Assembly: GCF_026151205.1 (NCBI RefSeq)
Contig: NC_087073.1
Location: 7,277,001 to 7,337,000 of the forward strand
Source: Bolinopsis microptera
Lineage: Eukaryota; Ctenophora; Tentaculata; Lobata; Bolinopsidae
DNA: 60,000 bases
Reading direction: 5' to 3'
The stretch's first letter is position 1, and each line of letters begins with the position of its first letter. The notes beneath the pieces are model-generated. The model was not told the origin of the DNA, made no database searches, and worked only from the letters and a program-made list of their open reading frames with translations. The position numbers were made by a program, and so were the translations under genes. Positions 39,669 to 51,636 of this stretch are shown piece after piece.

Positions 39669-40375
39669 TTCTAATAGAGGTATATCTCTTCAAAATAGGG
39701 GCAAGACATGTTTATTTTGTCACATCAGTAATTATTATAAGAGTTAGGTAATCGTCATCAGATTAACAGATCTTGTTCGTAGTTTGGATCGATTAATATA
39801 GGCAATAAAGCATCCTATGCCAATTTTAACACACTATCTTGATATTGTTGGGGCAGGGAAAGTTAATTTTGTCACATTTTCAGCGTCTTTGACAAATTAA
39901 TCTAAAATTGTTAAACTTGAGCTCTGATGTTCTGGATAATATTCTACCAATCGTTTCTGAAAGAATGTTGAATTCTAATAGAGTTATAGATCTTCAAAAT
40001 AGAGGCAAGACATGTTTACTTTGCCACATCAGTTATTATAAGAGTTAGGTAATCGTCATCAGATTAACAGATCTTTTTCGTAGTTTGGATTGATTTATAT
40101 AGGCAATAAAGCAGCCTATGCTAATTTTTACACACTATCTTGAAATTGTTGGGGCAGGAAAAGTTAATTTTGTCACATTTTTAGTGACTTTGACAAATTT
40201 AACCTAAAATTGTTAAACTTGAGCTCTGATGTTCTGGACAATATTCTACCGATTTTTTTCTGGAAGAATTTTGAATTCTAATAGAGTCATAGAATATATA
40301 GATCTTCAAAATAGGGGCAAGACATGTTTACTTTGTCACATCGCATCAGTTATTATTTAAAGAGTTATTATAAGA
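39669..40375. repeat. 303-bp tandem repeat, 2.3 copies
   Basis: Copies start at 39669, 39973 and 40276 with the word TTCTAATAGAG; the third is cut after about 100 bp. The first two differ by scattered substitutions and small indels. No coding capacity is seen. Confidence 0.9.
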
Positions 40376-41061
40376 GACTATTTCATTCTATAATCATTGT
40401 TTTTAACCTATTTACGATTTCGTATCATTTTTTGTGACAATGTAAACATCAATTGATCTTAACTTGCATCAACTACATTGTCATCATATGATAAAGTTTT
40501 CCCGCCTTTCAAACCAAAATCAGATATAAATAATTCGCCCAAAATTTAAAATTCCATATATTGTGACAGAATTAACCTCATTTCCCAATAACCAAGTGCC
40601 TGTATTAGCTAACTATTCGAAACAAAATATTTTAGGGCTATGATTGGTAGATCAACCATCAAATAATGAGTTAAAAGGTTTTTGAGGACACCTCACAGTA
40701 GAATAGAGGTATGGTATTCTGAGTGTGACAAAGTTACCCAAATATTGCCTTGTAACCGTTCGATGTAAATGAGCTTTTGTCACCATTAAAGTCTTATATG
40801 AGAGCGAATAAGTTACATATAAACATGTCCAAGTGCTGCTACATACACTTCATTTATCACACCCTGAAGTTGTATTAACTATAGACAACTTTCCAATCAA
40901 AAAGGTTTCATCCGCAAAATTTCTGGGTGTTATAATTGACGAGAACCTATCATGGGAAGATCACATTAAAGCTCTTAAGCGAACTCTAAATCGTTCCACA
41001 TCCACTTTATGTAGACTTCGCTGCTCCCTTCCAGAATTTCTACACCAACAATTATATTAGT

Positions 41062-41855
41062 TTGCTGCTACCGCGAGTTAGCCTTTGCGTGTGTAATTGT
41101 ACATTATTATACAAGTACACCATGGAGGATGATCTGAATTTGACCCGATCTCAGAAGAAAATCAAGGATTTCAACTACGAAGAAAAGGAAGATGTAGAGG
41201 GCTGTACTGAAAGATGGTTCACTTCGATGGCAAGAGAACTGAAATTAGAAAACTTCGAAATTCGTGGAAATCACCGTCCCAAGCTCAACAGCAGTTCATC
41301 AGATTCTGATGAAAACAGGGAGACTGAAGATGGCTGATGCACACAAAAATGTATGGATCTGTCCTGATAGATCCAGTGAAGAGCGTGCAGCAAGGAAGAA
41401 CGTGGTAACTGACCTGAAGAAGAAGAGGGCTGAACAGACTCATCTCGACCACTACATCCGTAACGGGAAGGTCTGTAGCCGGGTTAAGAAGACACCATGA
41501 TGACGTAATTCATGTTTCTCGGACACCACCGATCAGTATAATATGTACTTGTAGGGGTATTTTAAGAGTTAACGGAAGTTATCTGTATTTGAGAGACAAT
41601 TATATTATATACATACATTATTATTTGATTGTTTCACACTTTTCACATTTCATAATTTTATTACTAGGTGGAGGTGATGTTATTGAGACTTTGGGCGGCC
41701 ATAAAACTCCTGTTTTGAAAGTTGTCCTCTGTACTTGTTTCACTGACCCACGCTTTTTAGCATTTATACATTTCGGCCCAGGCCATTTTATATGTTTTTT
41801 CGAATTGCTGTACATTTGTATACTTGCTATTTTGTAAAAGTTTCAAATCAAAATC
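41062..41855 (+). mobile_element. insertion within LINE copy 1, with LINE ORF1-like fragment
   Basis: Comparison with LINE copy 2 shows about 795 bp of extra DNA here, with ATTA on both sides as a possible 4-bp duplication. An ATG frame at 41122-41337 encodes an acidic/basic peptide (SQKKIKDFNYEEKED). An overlapping frame to 41500 reads VWICPDRSSEERAARKN and DHYIRNGKVC, which resembles the C-terminal end of retrotransposon ORF1 proteins (the R-ELK-R...RNGKIV type). The element's family is uncertain. Confidence 0.6.
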
Positions 41856-42166
41856 ATTATACCCTGTTCGAATCACATCTTTCCTACTGTATATCTGTAT
41901 GGGGTGGGGCAGCGAAACAACGTATAAGCTCAGAAGTACTGTCTCAGAGTACTATTTGGTGATAGGCTGGCATACCTTGATAAGTTTAAGACTTGTGCAC
42001 GTACTAGGCCTATAGGACACCAGAAACTTGACCAAAAAGTTTTCATAAAAGAGCACACCAAACCGATATTTAAGCATAATAATATTCTAGCTATACAAAA
42101 TCTCTATACATACCACAGTTACCTCGAGCTCTACAAGATAATGAAATTCCATGCTCCAATATCCCT

Positions 42167-42986
42167 ACGTTACTTTTTGTTTTGGTACGTTTTGGTGAGT
42201 TTGGCAGGGCGTGCTCAGGACAACTGCATCGAGTGCGTCCTCCTCCAGCTCAGCATTGAGTTATCGTTTGTCGGAGTGTATCCCGGAACCGGTGGTGTGT
42301 CTGGGTACTGTTCCATAAATCTGCCTAGACCAACTTTGAAACTGTCTAGCAATGTGATACTCCGGAGCTCCGATGGGAGCACGTTGAAGAGCTGAGCTGC
42401 TCTAACTCTAAAGCTGTTGTCGTAATCTGTTCTTACCGACAACTGTGCGTTTTTGTTCATGGCTGGGATCTCTGCCTTAATACCATGCCTTTGATGAGAC
42501 TTGAACTCGAAGCCCGTATCGTTCGGAGCATGTTCATTAAGAATTTTCCATACATGAATAATAGAATAACGCTCTCTCCGCCTCTGAAGGGACATCAACT
42601 TAAGCTTCTTCAGCCTGTCCCAGTACTGGAGATCACGGCAGCCAGATATCTTTCTAGTAAAGGATCTCTGTACAGTCTCCAGCTTTTGTATCTCTGTGAC
42701 TTTTGTAGGGTTCCAGACTGGACAGCAGTACTCTAGCTTGGAGCGAACCATACTTTTGTATAAAGTCAGCATGACTACTTGTGACCGGTCTCTAAAGGCA
42801 CTCAATGTCCAAGCCGCCATTTTTCTAGCTCCTTGAACTGTCTTCTCAATGTGAGGACCCCATGACCTACTGCTGCTAACATACACTCCAAGGTCTCTGA
42901 CAGTTTCCTGTGGTGATATTGCGTGTCCTTTTGGTGTAGTATACTCAACAGTCTCTGGGTAGAACGGGAGCTCTCTACATGACTCA
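42167..42986 (-). mobile_element. CR1-like LINE 3' fragment inserted antisense into LINE copy 1
   Basis: The minus strand encodes ETVRDLGVYVSSSRSWGPHI, SKLEYCCPVWNP, VQRSFTRKISG, then a C-terminal region with DNSFRVRAAQLFNVLPSELR. This is the region C-terminal to the catalytic core of CR1/L2-type RTs. The frame stays open to 42215. It is 5' truncated just before this block and lies opposite to the host LINE, whose text resumes on both sides. Confidence 0.85.
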
Positions 42987-43259
42987 TGAGGGTTACACAT
43001 GTTCCTCGAGGAAACCCTGCCTTCTAATCTGTCAGGCAGACCCACCTGACAATCACAACACTAGATCAACCAAAATTTTTAACATTTAACCCCAAAATTC
43101 AGAATGACTGACTTTACTACTAGTGTAATGTGCTTGCGAGGTAAGCTAAAACGTGCGCTATTAACGAATCAACATAATCACGCCCTGCTTGATTGGACTG
43201 TCAAAGATTTTGACTGCGCAAATCTTATTTCCCAAACATTATAACTGGCTGGTCACACA

Positions 43260-44200
43260 CATCTCAATTAACTAATTAAAATTACCCTAGGCTACTGTTT
43301 TCCAAGTCTTGTCCTGTGAGTAAAGTATGTGTGAGGTGTGAGAAAGTTTTAATAAAATTATTGTATATTTACTTTTGAATTTTTAAAATCTAATTTGAGA
43401 ATGAAGTTTAAAGAAATCTTAATTAGCACTGTATAGTTTAAGATATTTATAGCTTATTAAAACCATTGATACAAAGGCCATAATCTTTCGCCAGCTCTCC
43501 AATATCCACCTTGAAAGCTTGAAGCCAGTGGCGTAACGTTGCCTGTTGGCGCCCCCCCTGCCGAAAAAAGCGCCCCCCTGTTGGCGCCCCCTCCCCTTTT
43601 GGTGCCCCTCCCTAAAATTGAACAAATTAGGTGATTTTAAAGAATACGCCGGTAAAATCTCTAAAAAAGTGTGTATCTAGAGCAAAACGCGCAGTTTTGC
43701 TAGTACTTTAGTTAAGTTTTCGAAATTGTCCAACATTCAAACGACGATTTGGCGCCCCCCTAAGACGGCGCCCCCCTGCACAGCGGGGTCAGCAGGGCCT
43801 TTCGTTACGCCACTGCTTGAAGCTGCATTTTATATCCTTGAACTACACAATATAAACTAAAGAATGTTTTAGTGTAGACTTTTTGTCACAACAAGACTGT
43901 AACCTATAATAACAACTATAAACAGAACCCTTAATGTCTGCTAACAATTTTTCTTCTAGTCCTAATCTGAGCCTTGTCTCTATAAACTTAACTGAATTAG
44001 CGTTTCGGTGTGTGCAAAAGCTTCCAGGCACACGCATTCCTTGCCCCGTTAGTTACCTGTCCTTCCAAAACCAAACTAGCAGTCAAGGACAAAAAGTCAT
44101 ACACCAAATGGGCATTATATTTTATGAATTGTTTTACATCTTTTTATTCTGTAAAAATGTGCTAAAATTAAATTTGTTGTTTCATTGAATTTCTTGTTTC
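43260..44200 (+). repeat. repeat segment shared with 47890-48500
   Basis: Beyond the end of LINE coding, the sequence continues to match the region after LINE copy 2, apart from the MITE at 43526. It includes an 84-codon frame (43934-44188) nearly identical to one at 48258-48488. It is either a long LINE 3' UTR or a larger composite repeat. The shared open frame has no recognisable domain. Confidence 0.75.
43526..43815. mobile_element. hAT-type MITE, 290 bp
   Basis: Ends are CAGTGGCGTAACG and its exact inverse. It is flanked by a perfect 8-bp duplication CTTGAAGC (43518-43525 and 43816-43823). The sister repeat at about 48140 lacks the element, giving a near-empty site. There is no coding sequence; C/G-rich arms enclose an AT-rich core. 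It appears identical to the copy at 44496. Confidence 0.95.
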
Positions 44201-44495
44201 ATTGATCCGTGCCCTTTAACCAATGTTGTATCATAATTGTTAGATTGACCTAATCTACTATATTTCAGACCAAGGAATGATAGTTAGACAACTGCAGTTA
44301 ACTAAGTCACACAAAATGTGACATTTGAACCATTATAGTGCCTAACAACAATAGATTTTCTATCTGAGCAGTGCATATGGGAGTATGGGTTACGTGGCTA
44401 TTATAATGTTCAGAACTTCTGAACGTGCTAGGTTAATATATGTCAAAATTAAGCCACTATCGTCGAAAACGCTATCATTTTTGTTTACCAATATC

Positions 44496-44785
44496 CAGTG
44501 GCGTAACGTTGCCTGTTGGCGCCCCCCCTGCCGAAAAAAGCGCCCCCCTGTTGGCGCCCCCTCCCCTTTTGGTGCCCCTCCCTAAAATTGAACAAATTAG
44601 GTGATTTTAAAGAATACGCCGGTAAAATCTCTAAAAAAGTGTGTATCTAGAGCAAAACGCGCAGTTTTGCTAGTACTTTAGTTAAGTTTTCGAAATTGTC
44701 CAACATTCAAACGACGATTTGGCGCCCCCCTAAGACGGCGCCCCCCTGCACAGCGGGGTCAGCAGGGCCTTTCGTTACGCCACTG
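44496..44785. mobile_element. hAT-type MITE, 290 bp, second copy
   Basis: Same ends, same length and, by eye, the same sequence as 43526-43815. The flanking 8-bp duplication is CCAATATC (44488-44495 and 44786-44793). Near-identity of two copies 1 kb apart, each with its own intact duplication, points to recent transposition rather than local duplication. Confidence 0.95.
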
Positions 44786-44799
44786 CCAATATCCTCAAA

Positions 44800-45499
44800 C
44801 TCAAATGAACGTGTCCATATACATTGTTTGTAGTATATTATTTGTAATTGTAGCGAGTTATCGGATGTTTTATCTTTGAGCGAGGCTATCTTTATAGGAG
44901 TAGTCAAGAAGCTTGAGTTTTGGCGCTATGACGTGCTCCAGATTTTAGAAGATCTAAATATAAAATCTTTTAATATAATGGGAATTGAGCAGTAAGATTG
45001 GTTTCCTTTCTACATGATAACTCATATTGCTGGTGCAGTGATGTTAGGCGTCTGAGTTTGGGTATTTTAAGGAGCACTCTCTTTGGGAGACCACTGTCCA
45101 ATTATGATTTCAAATGATATTATGTTAAAACAAGCTGAGGGGAAGGTTTTGATAGTCAGCTTAAATAAATTGCGACTACATAAAATCACTGAGACAAGAA
45201 CAACCATAAATAAGGAATGACAACAAATAATTTGAGTGTTCACTAACATTTACATTATTTACATTGCTGTCAATCGATATTATTACGTAAGCCACCTAAT
45301 TTTACATACCAGCAAATTCAGGGAAAAAACGACACTTCAAACCTCAAAAATATGATTAACAATCGAAACCAGAAACAGCTGCTTATAATGAAGTTGCACG
45401 GCTGAAAGATGTATGAAACAGTGATAGTGAAAAATCGTGATTGATAGAAGCTGGAGTAGAGTTGAATGGTGAAGGTGTTCTAAGTGTACGTATATGTAC
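44800..45499. other. no supported feature
   Basis: No exon, repeat or RNA gene that I can support. A possible very short minus-strand exon near 45322-45358 (GLKCRFFPEFA, ending at a GTATGT donor) is too weak to call. Confidence 0.3.
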
Positions 45500-45601
45500 C
45501 TTGTTTTTGATGAAGCTTTAGTGGGACACGAATGGATGGAGACATCCTGATCCGGTAGATTTCCACAAAATGGTCAACCCAACAAAAACTCGGCAGTAAA
45601 C
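45500..45601 (-). CDS. possible internal exon of an unrecognised gene
   Basis: The minus strand shows AACAATTTCAG at the acceptor, a 102-nt open stretch and a GTACAT donor. It encodes FCWVDHFVEIYRIRMSP and a basic end (LKLHQKQ). Phase is 2 nt in, 1 nt out. It could belong to the SWIM gene further along the same strand; no domain is recognised. Confidence 0.3.
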
Positions 45602-45889
45602 CTGAAATTGTTAACGAAAGCACAAATTGACCATTGGCGATGAACTTTAAGTTTTAATCACTCGAAATTAACATGCTATACCTTTGATCATGAATAACAG
45701 ACTTTTAATCGAGTAAATAGTGTAGTCAAATATGAAGTATAGAATAACTGAATAAGGTGTTATTAAGGCTAGACGTTAACTGAGCTTGAAGCAAACTACT
45801 GAGGATATAGAACCAGCGCAGCACTCCTGACAGCAAAACCAATTTTGCAATTTATCCAATGCGAAAATACGCATTAACAGTTAAATGAA

Positions 45890-46090
45890 AAAAGTTTGGG
45901 CGAGCGATTTAGTGAGCGCGCTACAACTACAATCAAGAAAACAACAATTTATAATCTCAAGCAACTATAACAATGCGCGCGGGGCGTCAACTTCCGTTAA
46001 TAATGCGCGCTAAGCTTAGTTGAACTCTACGAGGGTTTCAATATTTGAGACAAATATTTTACAAGTATCACCCGTTAAGGCCAGTACCGC
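45890..46090. repeat. short dispersed repeat related to the ends of 30310-31385
   Basis: TTTGGGCGAGCGATTTAG at its left and CAAATATTTTACAAGTATCA at its right occur, inverted and far apart, at about 31360-31380 and 30311-30335. The two loci thus share ends but not length, as internally deleted or expanded copies of one element do. Confidence 0.55.
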
Positions 46091-46224
46091 AACGTACTGC
46101 CTGATTTTGGAGGAAAAGTCATAAATAAATAAAATGTTTAGTGTATTTATAAGTTACGTAAAAAGGATTTTGATTTAGTTTATATACATTTGATATATAC
46201 ATTTATTTTTTTAAATCTCTATCA

Positions 46225-46980
46225 TGGAGTGCTTGTTGGATGGGGGTCTAAACTGCTTTTTGTTGTGATGTGAATTTGTTTACCCGTCTGATTGATGAGG
46301 TGGGTACTCTTCCTTACAGCCGTAGACTGGAAATCCTCAATTTGACAACGCTGGCAGAGCAGCGAATACGTGGGGACCTTATTGAAGCTTTTAAGGTAAT
46401 TAATGGTATGACTGATTATGGTTCAGACTTGTTCAGACCAAGCAGATCAGGTCTTAATCTGGTTTCATCCAATAGATGTAGTAAAAGTGTGACAAAGGTC
46501 AAGTAAAGAATATCCAGAAGTCCTTTCTCCCGGAGCGAGTTATTCCATATTGGAACAAACTCCCTCCGGACGTCAAGAACTCTGTGACAGTTTTAGGTTT
46601 TAAAATTAAATTAGAAGGATATAAGATAGATATGATTTCTAAAAGTATTACAACTGATTGCTTTTTTTGGAATGTTTCTAATGAAGTTCTAGTAAGAATT
46701 GAGGGAGCCAGTTATGTCAGTAATAAAGAGAAACATAACAATTATCTTTGGTTCCATCCTTATGTGGCAAAGAAGCGTTTTATAAATCTTTATTCCACTG
46801 GAAAGTTTTTAAAATAGGATAATGTTTTTGATAAAATTGTTTCTAAATATTGTATTTGATAAATAATTAATGTTGGTGGGGAAATATTTATTATATATTT
46901 TTTCACATAGTGCAATGATATTTTGTAGAAATGTGTGATGATGTGATGTCATAAATTTTACTTTACTTTACTTTAACTTT
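46225..46980 (+). mobile_element. CR1-like LINE 3' fragment
   Basis: The plus strand encodes VGTLPYSRRLEILNLTTLAE and RIRGDLIEAFKVINGMTDY up to 46505. After a frameshift it gives FLPERVIPYWNKLPPDVKNS and VLGFKIKLEGYK. This is the typical CR1/L2 RT tail. It ends in a short TTTAC-type repeat at about 46955-46978, as CR1-group elements often do. Confidence 0.8.
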
Positions 46981-47245
46981 TCATTTGCTAGACGGCTCAT
47001 CCTTTAAACCATTTAAATTCGAGGTCCTCAATGAAGTATCCTATCTCGCCCTCATATCAACAAACCACTTTTATCTACACATATCTGTTGTTTAGAAATT
47101 ACATGTGTATATAAGCTTTTCCAAACCATCCCCTCCTTATTTAGGGCATGTCCTACTTTTATGTTAAGTCGAACTATTAGCTTATTTTGAAATATTGTGA
47201 GTCTAATAGTAGCCAAGAATGTACTTTCAATGTACTTTTCATCAT

Positions 47246-48510
47246 TCCACATCCACTTTATGTAGACTCTGCTGCTCCCTTCCAGAATTTCTACACCAAC
47301 AATTATATTATACCCTGTTCGAATCACATCTTTCCTATTGTATATCTGTATGGGGTGGGGCAGCGAAGCAACGTATAAGCTCATTATTTACTGCTCAGAA
47401 GTACTGTCTCAGAGTACTATTTGGTGATAGACTGGCGTACCATGATAAGTTTAAGACTTGTGCACGTACTAGGCCTATAGGACACCAGAAACTAGACCAA
47501 AAATTCTTCATAAAAGAGCACACCAAACCGATATTCAAGCATAATAATATTCTAGCTATACAAAATCTCTATACATACCACAGTTACCTCGAGCTCTACA
47601 AGATAATGAAATTCCGTGCTCCAATATCCCTACATGAGGGTTACACATGTTCGTCAAGGAAACCCTGCCTTCTAATCTGTCAGGCAGACCCTCCTGACAA
47701 TCACAACACTAGATCAACCAAAATTTTTAACATTTTAACCCCAAAGTTCAAAATGACTCATTTTACTACTAGTGTAATGTGCTTGCAAGGAAAGCTAAAA
47801 CGTGCACTATTAGCTAATCAACATAACCACGCCCTGCTTGATTGGACCGTAAAAGATTTTGACTGCACAAATATTAATTTCCAAACATTATAACTGGCTG
47901 GTCACACACATCTCAATTAAATTACCCTAGGCTACTGTTTTCCAAGTCTTGTCCTGTGAGTAAAGTATGTGTGAGAAAGTTAATAAAATGAATGTATATT
48001 TTTGAATTTTTAAATTTTAATTTGAGAATGAAGTATAAAGAAATTTTTAATTAGCATTGTATAGTTTAAAATATTTATAGCTTATTATAACCATTGATAA
48101 ATTTAGGCCATAATCTTTCGCCAGCTCTCCAATATCCACATTGAAGCTGCATTTTTAATCCTTGAACTACACAATATAAACTCAAGCATGTTTTAGTGTA
48201 GACTTTTTGTCACAACAAGACTGCAACCTATAGTAAAAACTTTAAACAGAACCCCTAATGTCTGCTAACAATTTTTCTTCTAGTCCTAATGTGAGCCTTG
48301 TCTCTAAAAACTTAACTGAACTATCGTTTCGGTGTGTGCAAAAGCTTCCAGGCACGCGCATTCCTTGCCCCGTTAGTTACCTGTCCTTCCAAAACCAAAC
48401 AAGCAGTCAAGGACAAAAAGTCATACACCAAATGGGCATGATATTTTATGAATTGTTTTACATCTTTTTATTCTGTAAAATGTGCTAAAATTAAATTTCT
48501 TGTTCCATTG
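47246..48510 (+). mobile_element. CR1/jockey-like LINE copy 2 with 3' region
   Basis: 5' truncated at about 47246. The open frame to 47893 is intact and reads LCRLCCSLPEFLHQQLYYTL, SHLSYCISVWGGAAKQRISS and DPPDNHNTRSTKIFNIL, the C-terminal part of a CR1/jockey-type RT protein. The downstream 600 bp match the region after LINE copy 1. This copy is the uninterrupted reference that reveals the insertions in copy 1. Confidence 0.85.
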
Positions 48511-48684
48511 AAAATTTCTTGTTTCAATGAATGACCTTACAATAACTTTCTTTATTAGACATAACTAACTGTACAGAATTTTTATAATTTTTCTCACATT
48601 AAGTAACCATCTCATTTCAAGGTGACAGTACAACATTATTTAAGATTGGCTACCTCCAGCTCCCCCTGACAGCTGCAATTGGTC

Positions 48685-50649
48685 ATGGCCGAATCTAGCG
48701 TGGTTGTTAAGGTTCCGATGGACTTTGGGGTTGAAAACTTACAGTGCCCAGTTCATAGCAACATAAAACTGCTGACGTCTAACAATGAAACTGTTAAAGC
48801 AAACTCTATGATCCTGTCTTACAACAGCACAGTGTTCCATGAGCTATTTTTTGTTCAACTTTGTACTTCAGTGGACGTTTCAAGTTTCAGTAAACAAAGT
48901 GTTACACGCTTCTTAGAGGCTTTATATTCCGGCCAGCTCTATCTTGACCGTGATTCATTTCGAGAATTAGCTGAACTTGCTGATAAATTTTCAGTTCAAT
49001 GGCTTATGGTCTTTTGTGGAAGAAGGTTTGATTGGTTCATTGAAAGCATTGAAAGCTGTCGTTCACGAGTCTATTGTTGCAGTGACTATAAAGATTGGGA
49101 GTTTATCTTTAATGAGGCAGCATATGGTTTGCAGCGAGGGACAGATTACTATTGGAAGGAAGCTTATCAATGGAATCTTAGTAAATTGACAGATATTCAA
49201 AAGAAGGGTTTCCTGAGAAACTATGCAACAAACTTTCATAACTTGACTTTTTATCAATTGGATGCCATGCTGCGCCTTGTTCATGGGGCAGACGAAATAA
49301 TCTTCAGAATCGTTTATGAGTATTTTGAAAAGAATACCTACATTGACGAAAACATGGTGCACCTTCTAGAAAACATCAACATGGATAAATTCGTTGAATT
49401 TGATATTGAGGGATTTGACACTTTATTTGGTTGTACGTTGAAGAAAACAAAGGGCCAAGGGCAAATGAAAATCATTGACCTGAGTGTTAAAGCTGCAAAA
49501 AGATTTGTTGTAAGAAAACCTCACTTACATTTTTGCCTTGAATCGGTATTAAACCATGGCCATAGGAGTTGGAAATCAAGTGAGAAAGATATTACTTATA
49601 ATGATTTGAATGAGGAAGTCAAGCTGACCAAGAATCTTAATCCAACCAATATAATTAATTTGTTTCATTCCATGGATATACTAAGCAACAGTTTATCTTA
49701 TCTTGGACCATACAAAGTACATGTTAAAGAGTTAGTTGATTTAGCTTTTTCCTCTAAGGAATTCAAAAATATGTACATGGTGTTAGAGCTATTTCAATTC
49801 GAATATTGTGAACTATCATTCTCAGGAATGACTTGTAAATCAGAGCTGAGTGAAATAGTTAATGAATTGGTTGATCTAAAGTATTGTCGCTCCTGGGACA
49901 AAGTGCATTCTAGTTTTGTTCAAAACTGGGTGATAGAAAACTTTGATTGTGATAAGATTGAAGATAACGCCACTGCCCTTAAAGGTCTCCGGCATATGAT
50001 TCAAGAATGCGCTGATCTTGTAGACAATGAAAATGGTATTGCAGAAATTGTGAGTAATAGTGAGAAGGTTTCCACACATGGGTCCACCTCCCAAGATGAT
50101 ATTTCCAGCACCAAACTTAAAGGAATTAGAATGGAAGAATTTGTTTCTCTAAGTGAGGAAGGTCCTGCTAAACGGGATTACAAATTCTATTGGAAACATC
50201 CTGGTGTTATGTCCTGTTCTAATCCATCTGAATGTGGGTTCATTGTTCGAGTCACACTAAAAAAGAAGGGATTAAATAATGAAGATGCATTAAACATGGA
50301 GATCTGTACAGATAAAAATGACTATTATGGCACTGACATACATTATCATCCAGAGATTATGAAAACAGAAAATATGCATGTGGCTGTAAGAAGATACTTG
50401 GTTGATGGGCAAAGTGAACTGATTTACATTTCATGGGCAGATAAACCCGTGTTGGATACTCCTGAAGCTGAAGATGAATCCACACTCGAAATTATGTGGA
50501 GTGATTCATCTATTTCCTTATCTGAATACATTGCAGTGGTGGTTTATTATGATGTATCCTCATACCTCCCACCAAATGCATCACTTGAATTCTGGAATAG
50601 AAACAGAGGACAGGTAGGTTTTATGCGTCGCTATATCTTCAGTGATTAG
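48685..50649 (+). CDS. BTB/POZ-domain protein 1, single exon, 654 aa
   Basis: I chose the ATG at 48685, since codons upstream of it are not ATG. A BTB domain occupies about 12-110 (KANSMILSYNSTVFHELF, VDVSSF, then LYSGQLYLDRDSFRELAELA and DKFSVQWL). A helical, BACK-like region follows (about 120-260, with VHLLENINMDKFVEFDIEGF). A C-terminal module at about 496-630 has YKFYWKHPGV, CSNPSECGFIVRVT, MEICTDKNDYYGTDIHYHPE and LIYISWADKPV. I do not recognise this last module; its alternating hydrophobic pattern suggests a beta-sandwich. BTB-BACK proteins often act as Cullin-3 adaptors, in which case the C-terminal module would bind the target; that is inference. A tandem paralogue lies 1 kb downstream. 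The lack of introns may mean retrogene origin. Confidence 0.85.
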   Translation: MAESSVVVKVPMDFGVENLQCPVHSNIKLLTSNNETVKANSMILSYNSTVFHELFFVQLCTSVDVSSFSKQSVTRFLEALYSGQLYLDRDSFRELAELADKFSVQWLMVFCGRRFDWFIESIESCRSRVYCCSDYKDWEFIFNEAAYGLQRGTDYYWKEAYQWNLSKLTDIQKKGFLRNYATNFHNLTFYQLDAMLRLVHGADEIIFRIVYEYFEKNTYIDENMVHLLENINMDKFVEFDIEGFDTLFGCTLKKTKGQGQMKIIDLSVKAAKRFVVRKPHLHFCLESVLNHGHRSWKSSEKDITYNDLNEEVKLTKNLNPTNIINLFHSMDILSNSLSYLGPYKVHVKELVDLAFSSKEFKNMYMVLELFQFEYCELSFSGMTCKSELSEIVNELVDLKYCRSWDKVHSSFVQNWVIENFDCDKIEDNATALKGLRHMIQECADLVDNENGIAEIVSNSEKVSTHGSTSQDDISSTKLKGIRMEEFVSLSEEGPAKRDYKFYWKHPGVMSCSNPSECGFIVRVTLKKKGLNNEDALNMEICTDKNDYYGTDIHYHPEIMKTENMHVAVRRYLVDGQSELIYISWADKPVLDTPEAEDESTLEIMWSDSSISLSEYIAVVVYYDVSSYLPPNASLEFWNRNRGQVGFMRRYIFSD

Positions 50650-51636
50650 GGTTGACAATGTTACCCTGACAAAATATTATCCTGATGAAAAAACTTAATA
50701 CTATCATTCTCCTAAAAGAAGCAAGAAAGACACATTATTATAACACACGGAAAATATTGTAGAAAATATTGTGAGAGATCAACCTGACATCATGATGTAA
50801 AGTCTAGGTTGCAATTCATGATCAACACCTTGCCCAGCTTCTTATGAATAAATATCAGCAGTTGTTTTTTCAAGACTCATTAACCTTCCTAACTAAAGCT
50901 GCACTGCGAATAAACTTGAATATAATATAAAAATTAATTCGGCTGAATTAATAGCAGGACTCGGGACTCAGGAGACACATTAACGTTGGTGCTGTGAAAA
51001 TGGGGTACATGAGACGCTTGACACCAATTATTTTAACTATATCTTAACCTGATTCCTATTGTAGTATTCGTAGTTATTATACAAATTTACAAAGTTATGG
51101 ATATTTTAGAAGTTATTTCATGATTTGAAATTAGATACTATGTAATATGATTGATATAGACTAAATCTATTTACTTGTCAGTACTTTTTATTCCGTTATC
51201 GGGTTGTGTTCTTATTTAGCAAAGGTCTGCAGTTATTTTACTAATAACTCAGTAGATTTTTAGCATGAAAAAAGACATTCGTCATAATATTATTACAATT
51301 TCCTTTATTATTTGCGAAATTTTAGGAATTTAGAGGATGAGCATAGGAATATTTGACTTCTGTTTTTGCGATGCACAATTTATCTGGTTGCCAATGTAGC
51401 CAAAAATTACTTAACTTGAGGAGGGTGCTTTCAAACTTTCATTACGGTTCAACTTTTTTCTTGTTTAGCCTATTCTAGTAAATCTTATAATTTCGAAAAC
51501 ATTTACTAGCAAGACTAATGGAGCTGACTTGAAAGAGATGGATTTGTAGTGAGTTGGGACATAGTATAAAGTAAAGTACTACAATGAGACACAAGAACGC
51601 ACAAATCATTTAGACAAGCTGCAGACATCTACAATC
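50650..51636. other. spacer between the BTB paralogues
   Basis: No exon is visible. It should contain the 3' UTR of paralogue 1 and the promoter and 5' UTR of paralogue 2; no motif could be assigned. Confidence 0.4.

Larger units (their letters stand above)
40790..43250 (+). mobile_element. CR1/jockey-like LINE copy 1, broken by two insertions
   Basis: Host LINE pieces are 40790-41061, about 41856-42166 and about 42987-43250. The first reads NKLHINMSKCCYIHF, then (after a frameshift near 40850) VSSAKFLGVIIDENLSWEDH, the conserved block after the catalytic core of CR1/jockey RTs. The later pieces match, in order, the uninterrupted copy at 47246-47893. The 5' part is missing. The insertions are described separately. 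Confidence 0.8.

Noticed and set aside
42215-43045. Treating the whole 276-codon minus frame as one LINE protein
   Set aside because: Its first part (42987-43045) is antisense of the host LINE; only the rest belongs to the inserted element.
43934-44188. 84-codon frame repeated at 48258-48488 as a real gene
   Set aside because: It lies in a repeat following both LINE copies, with no domain; similarity reflects repeat duplication.
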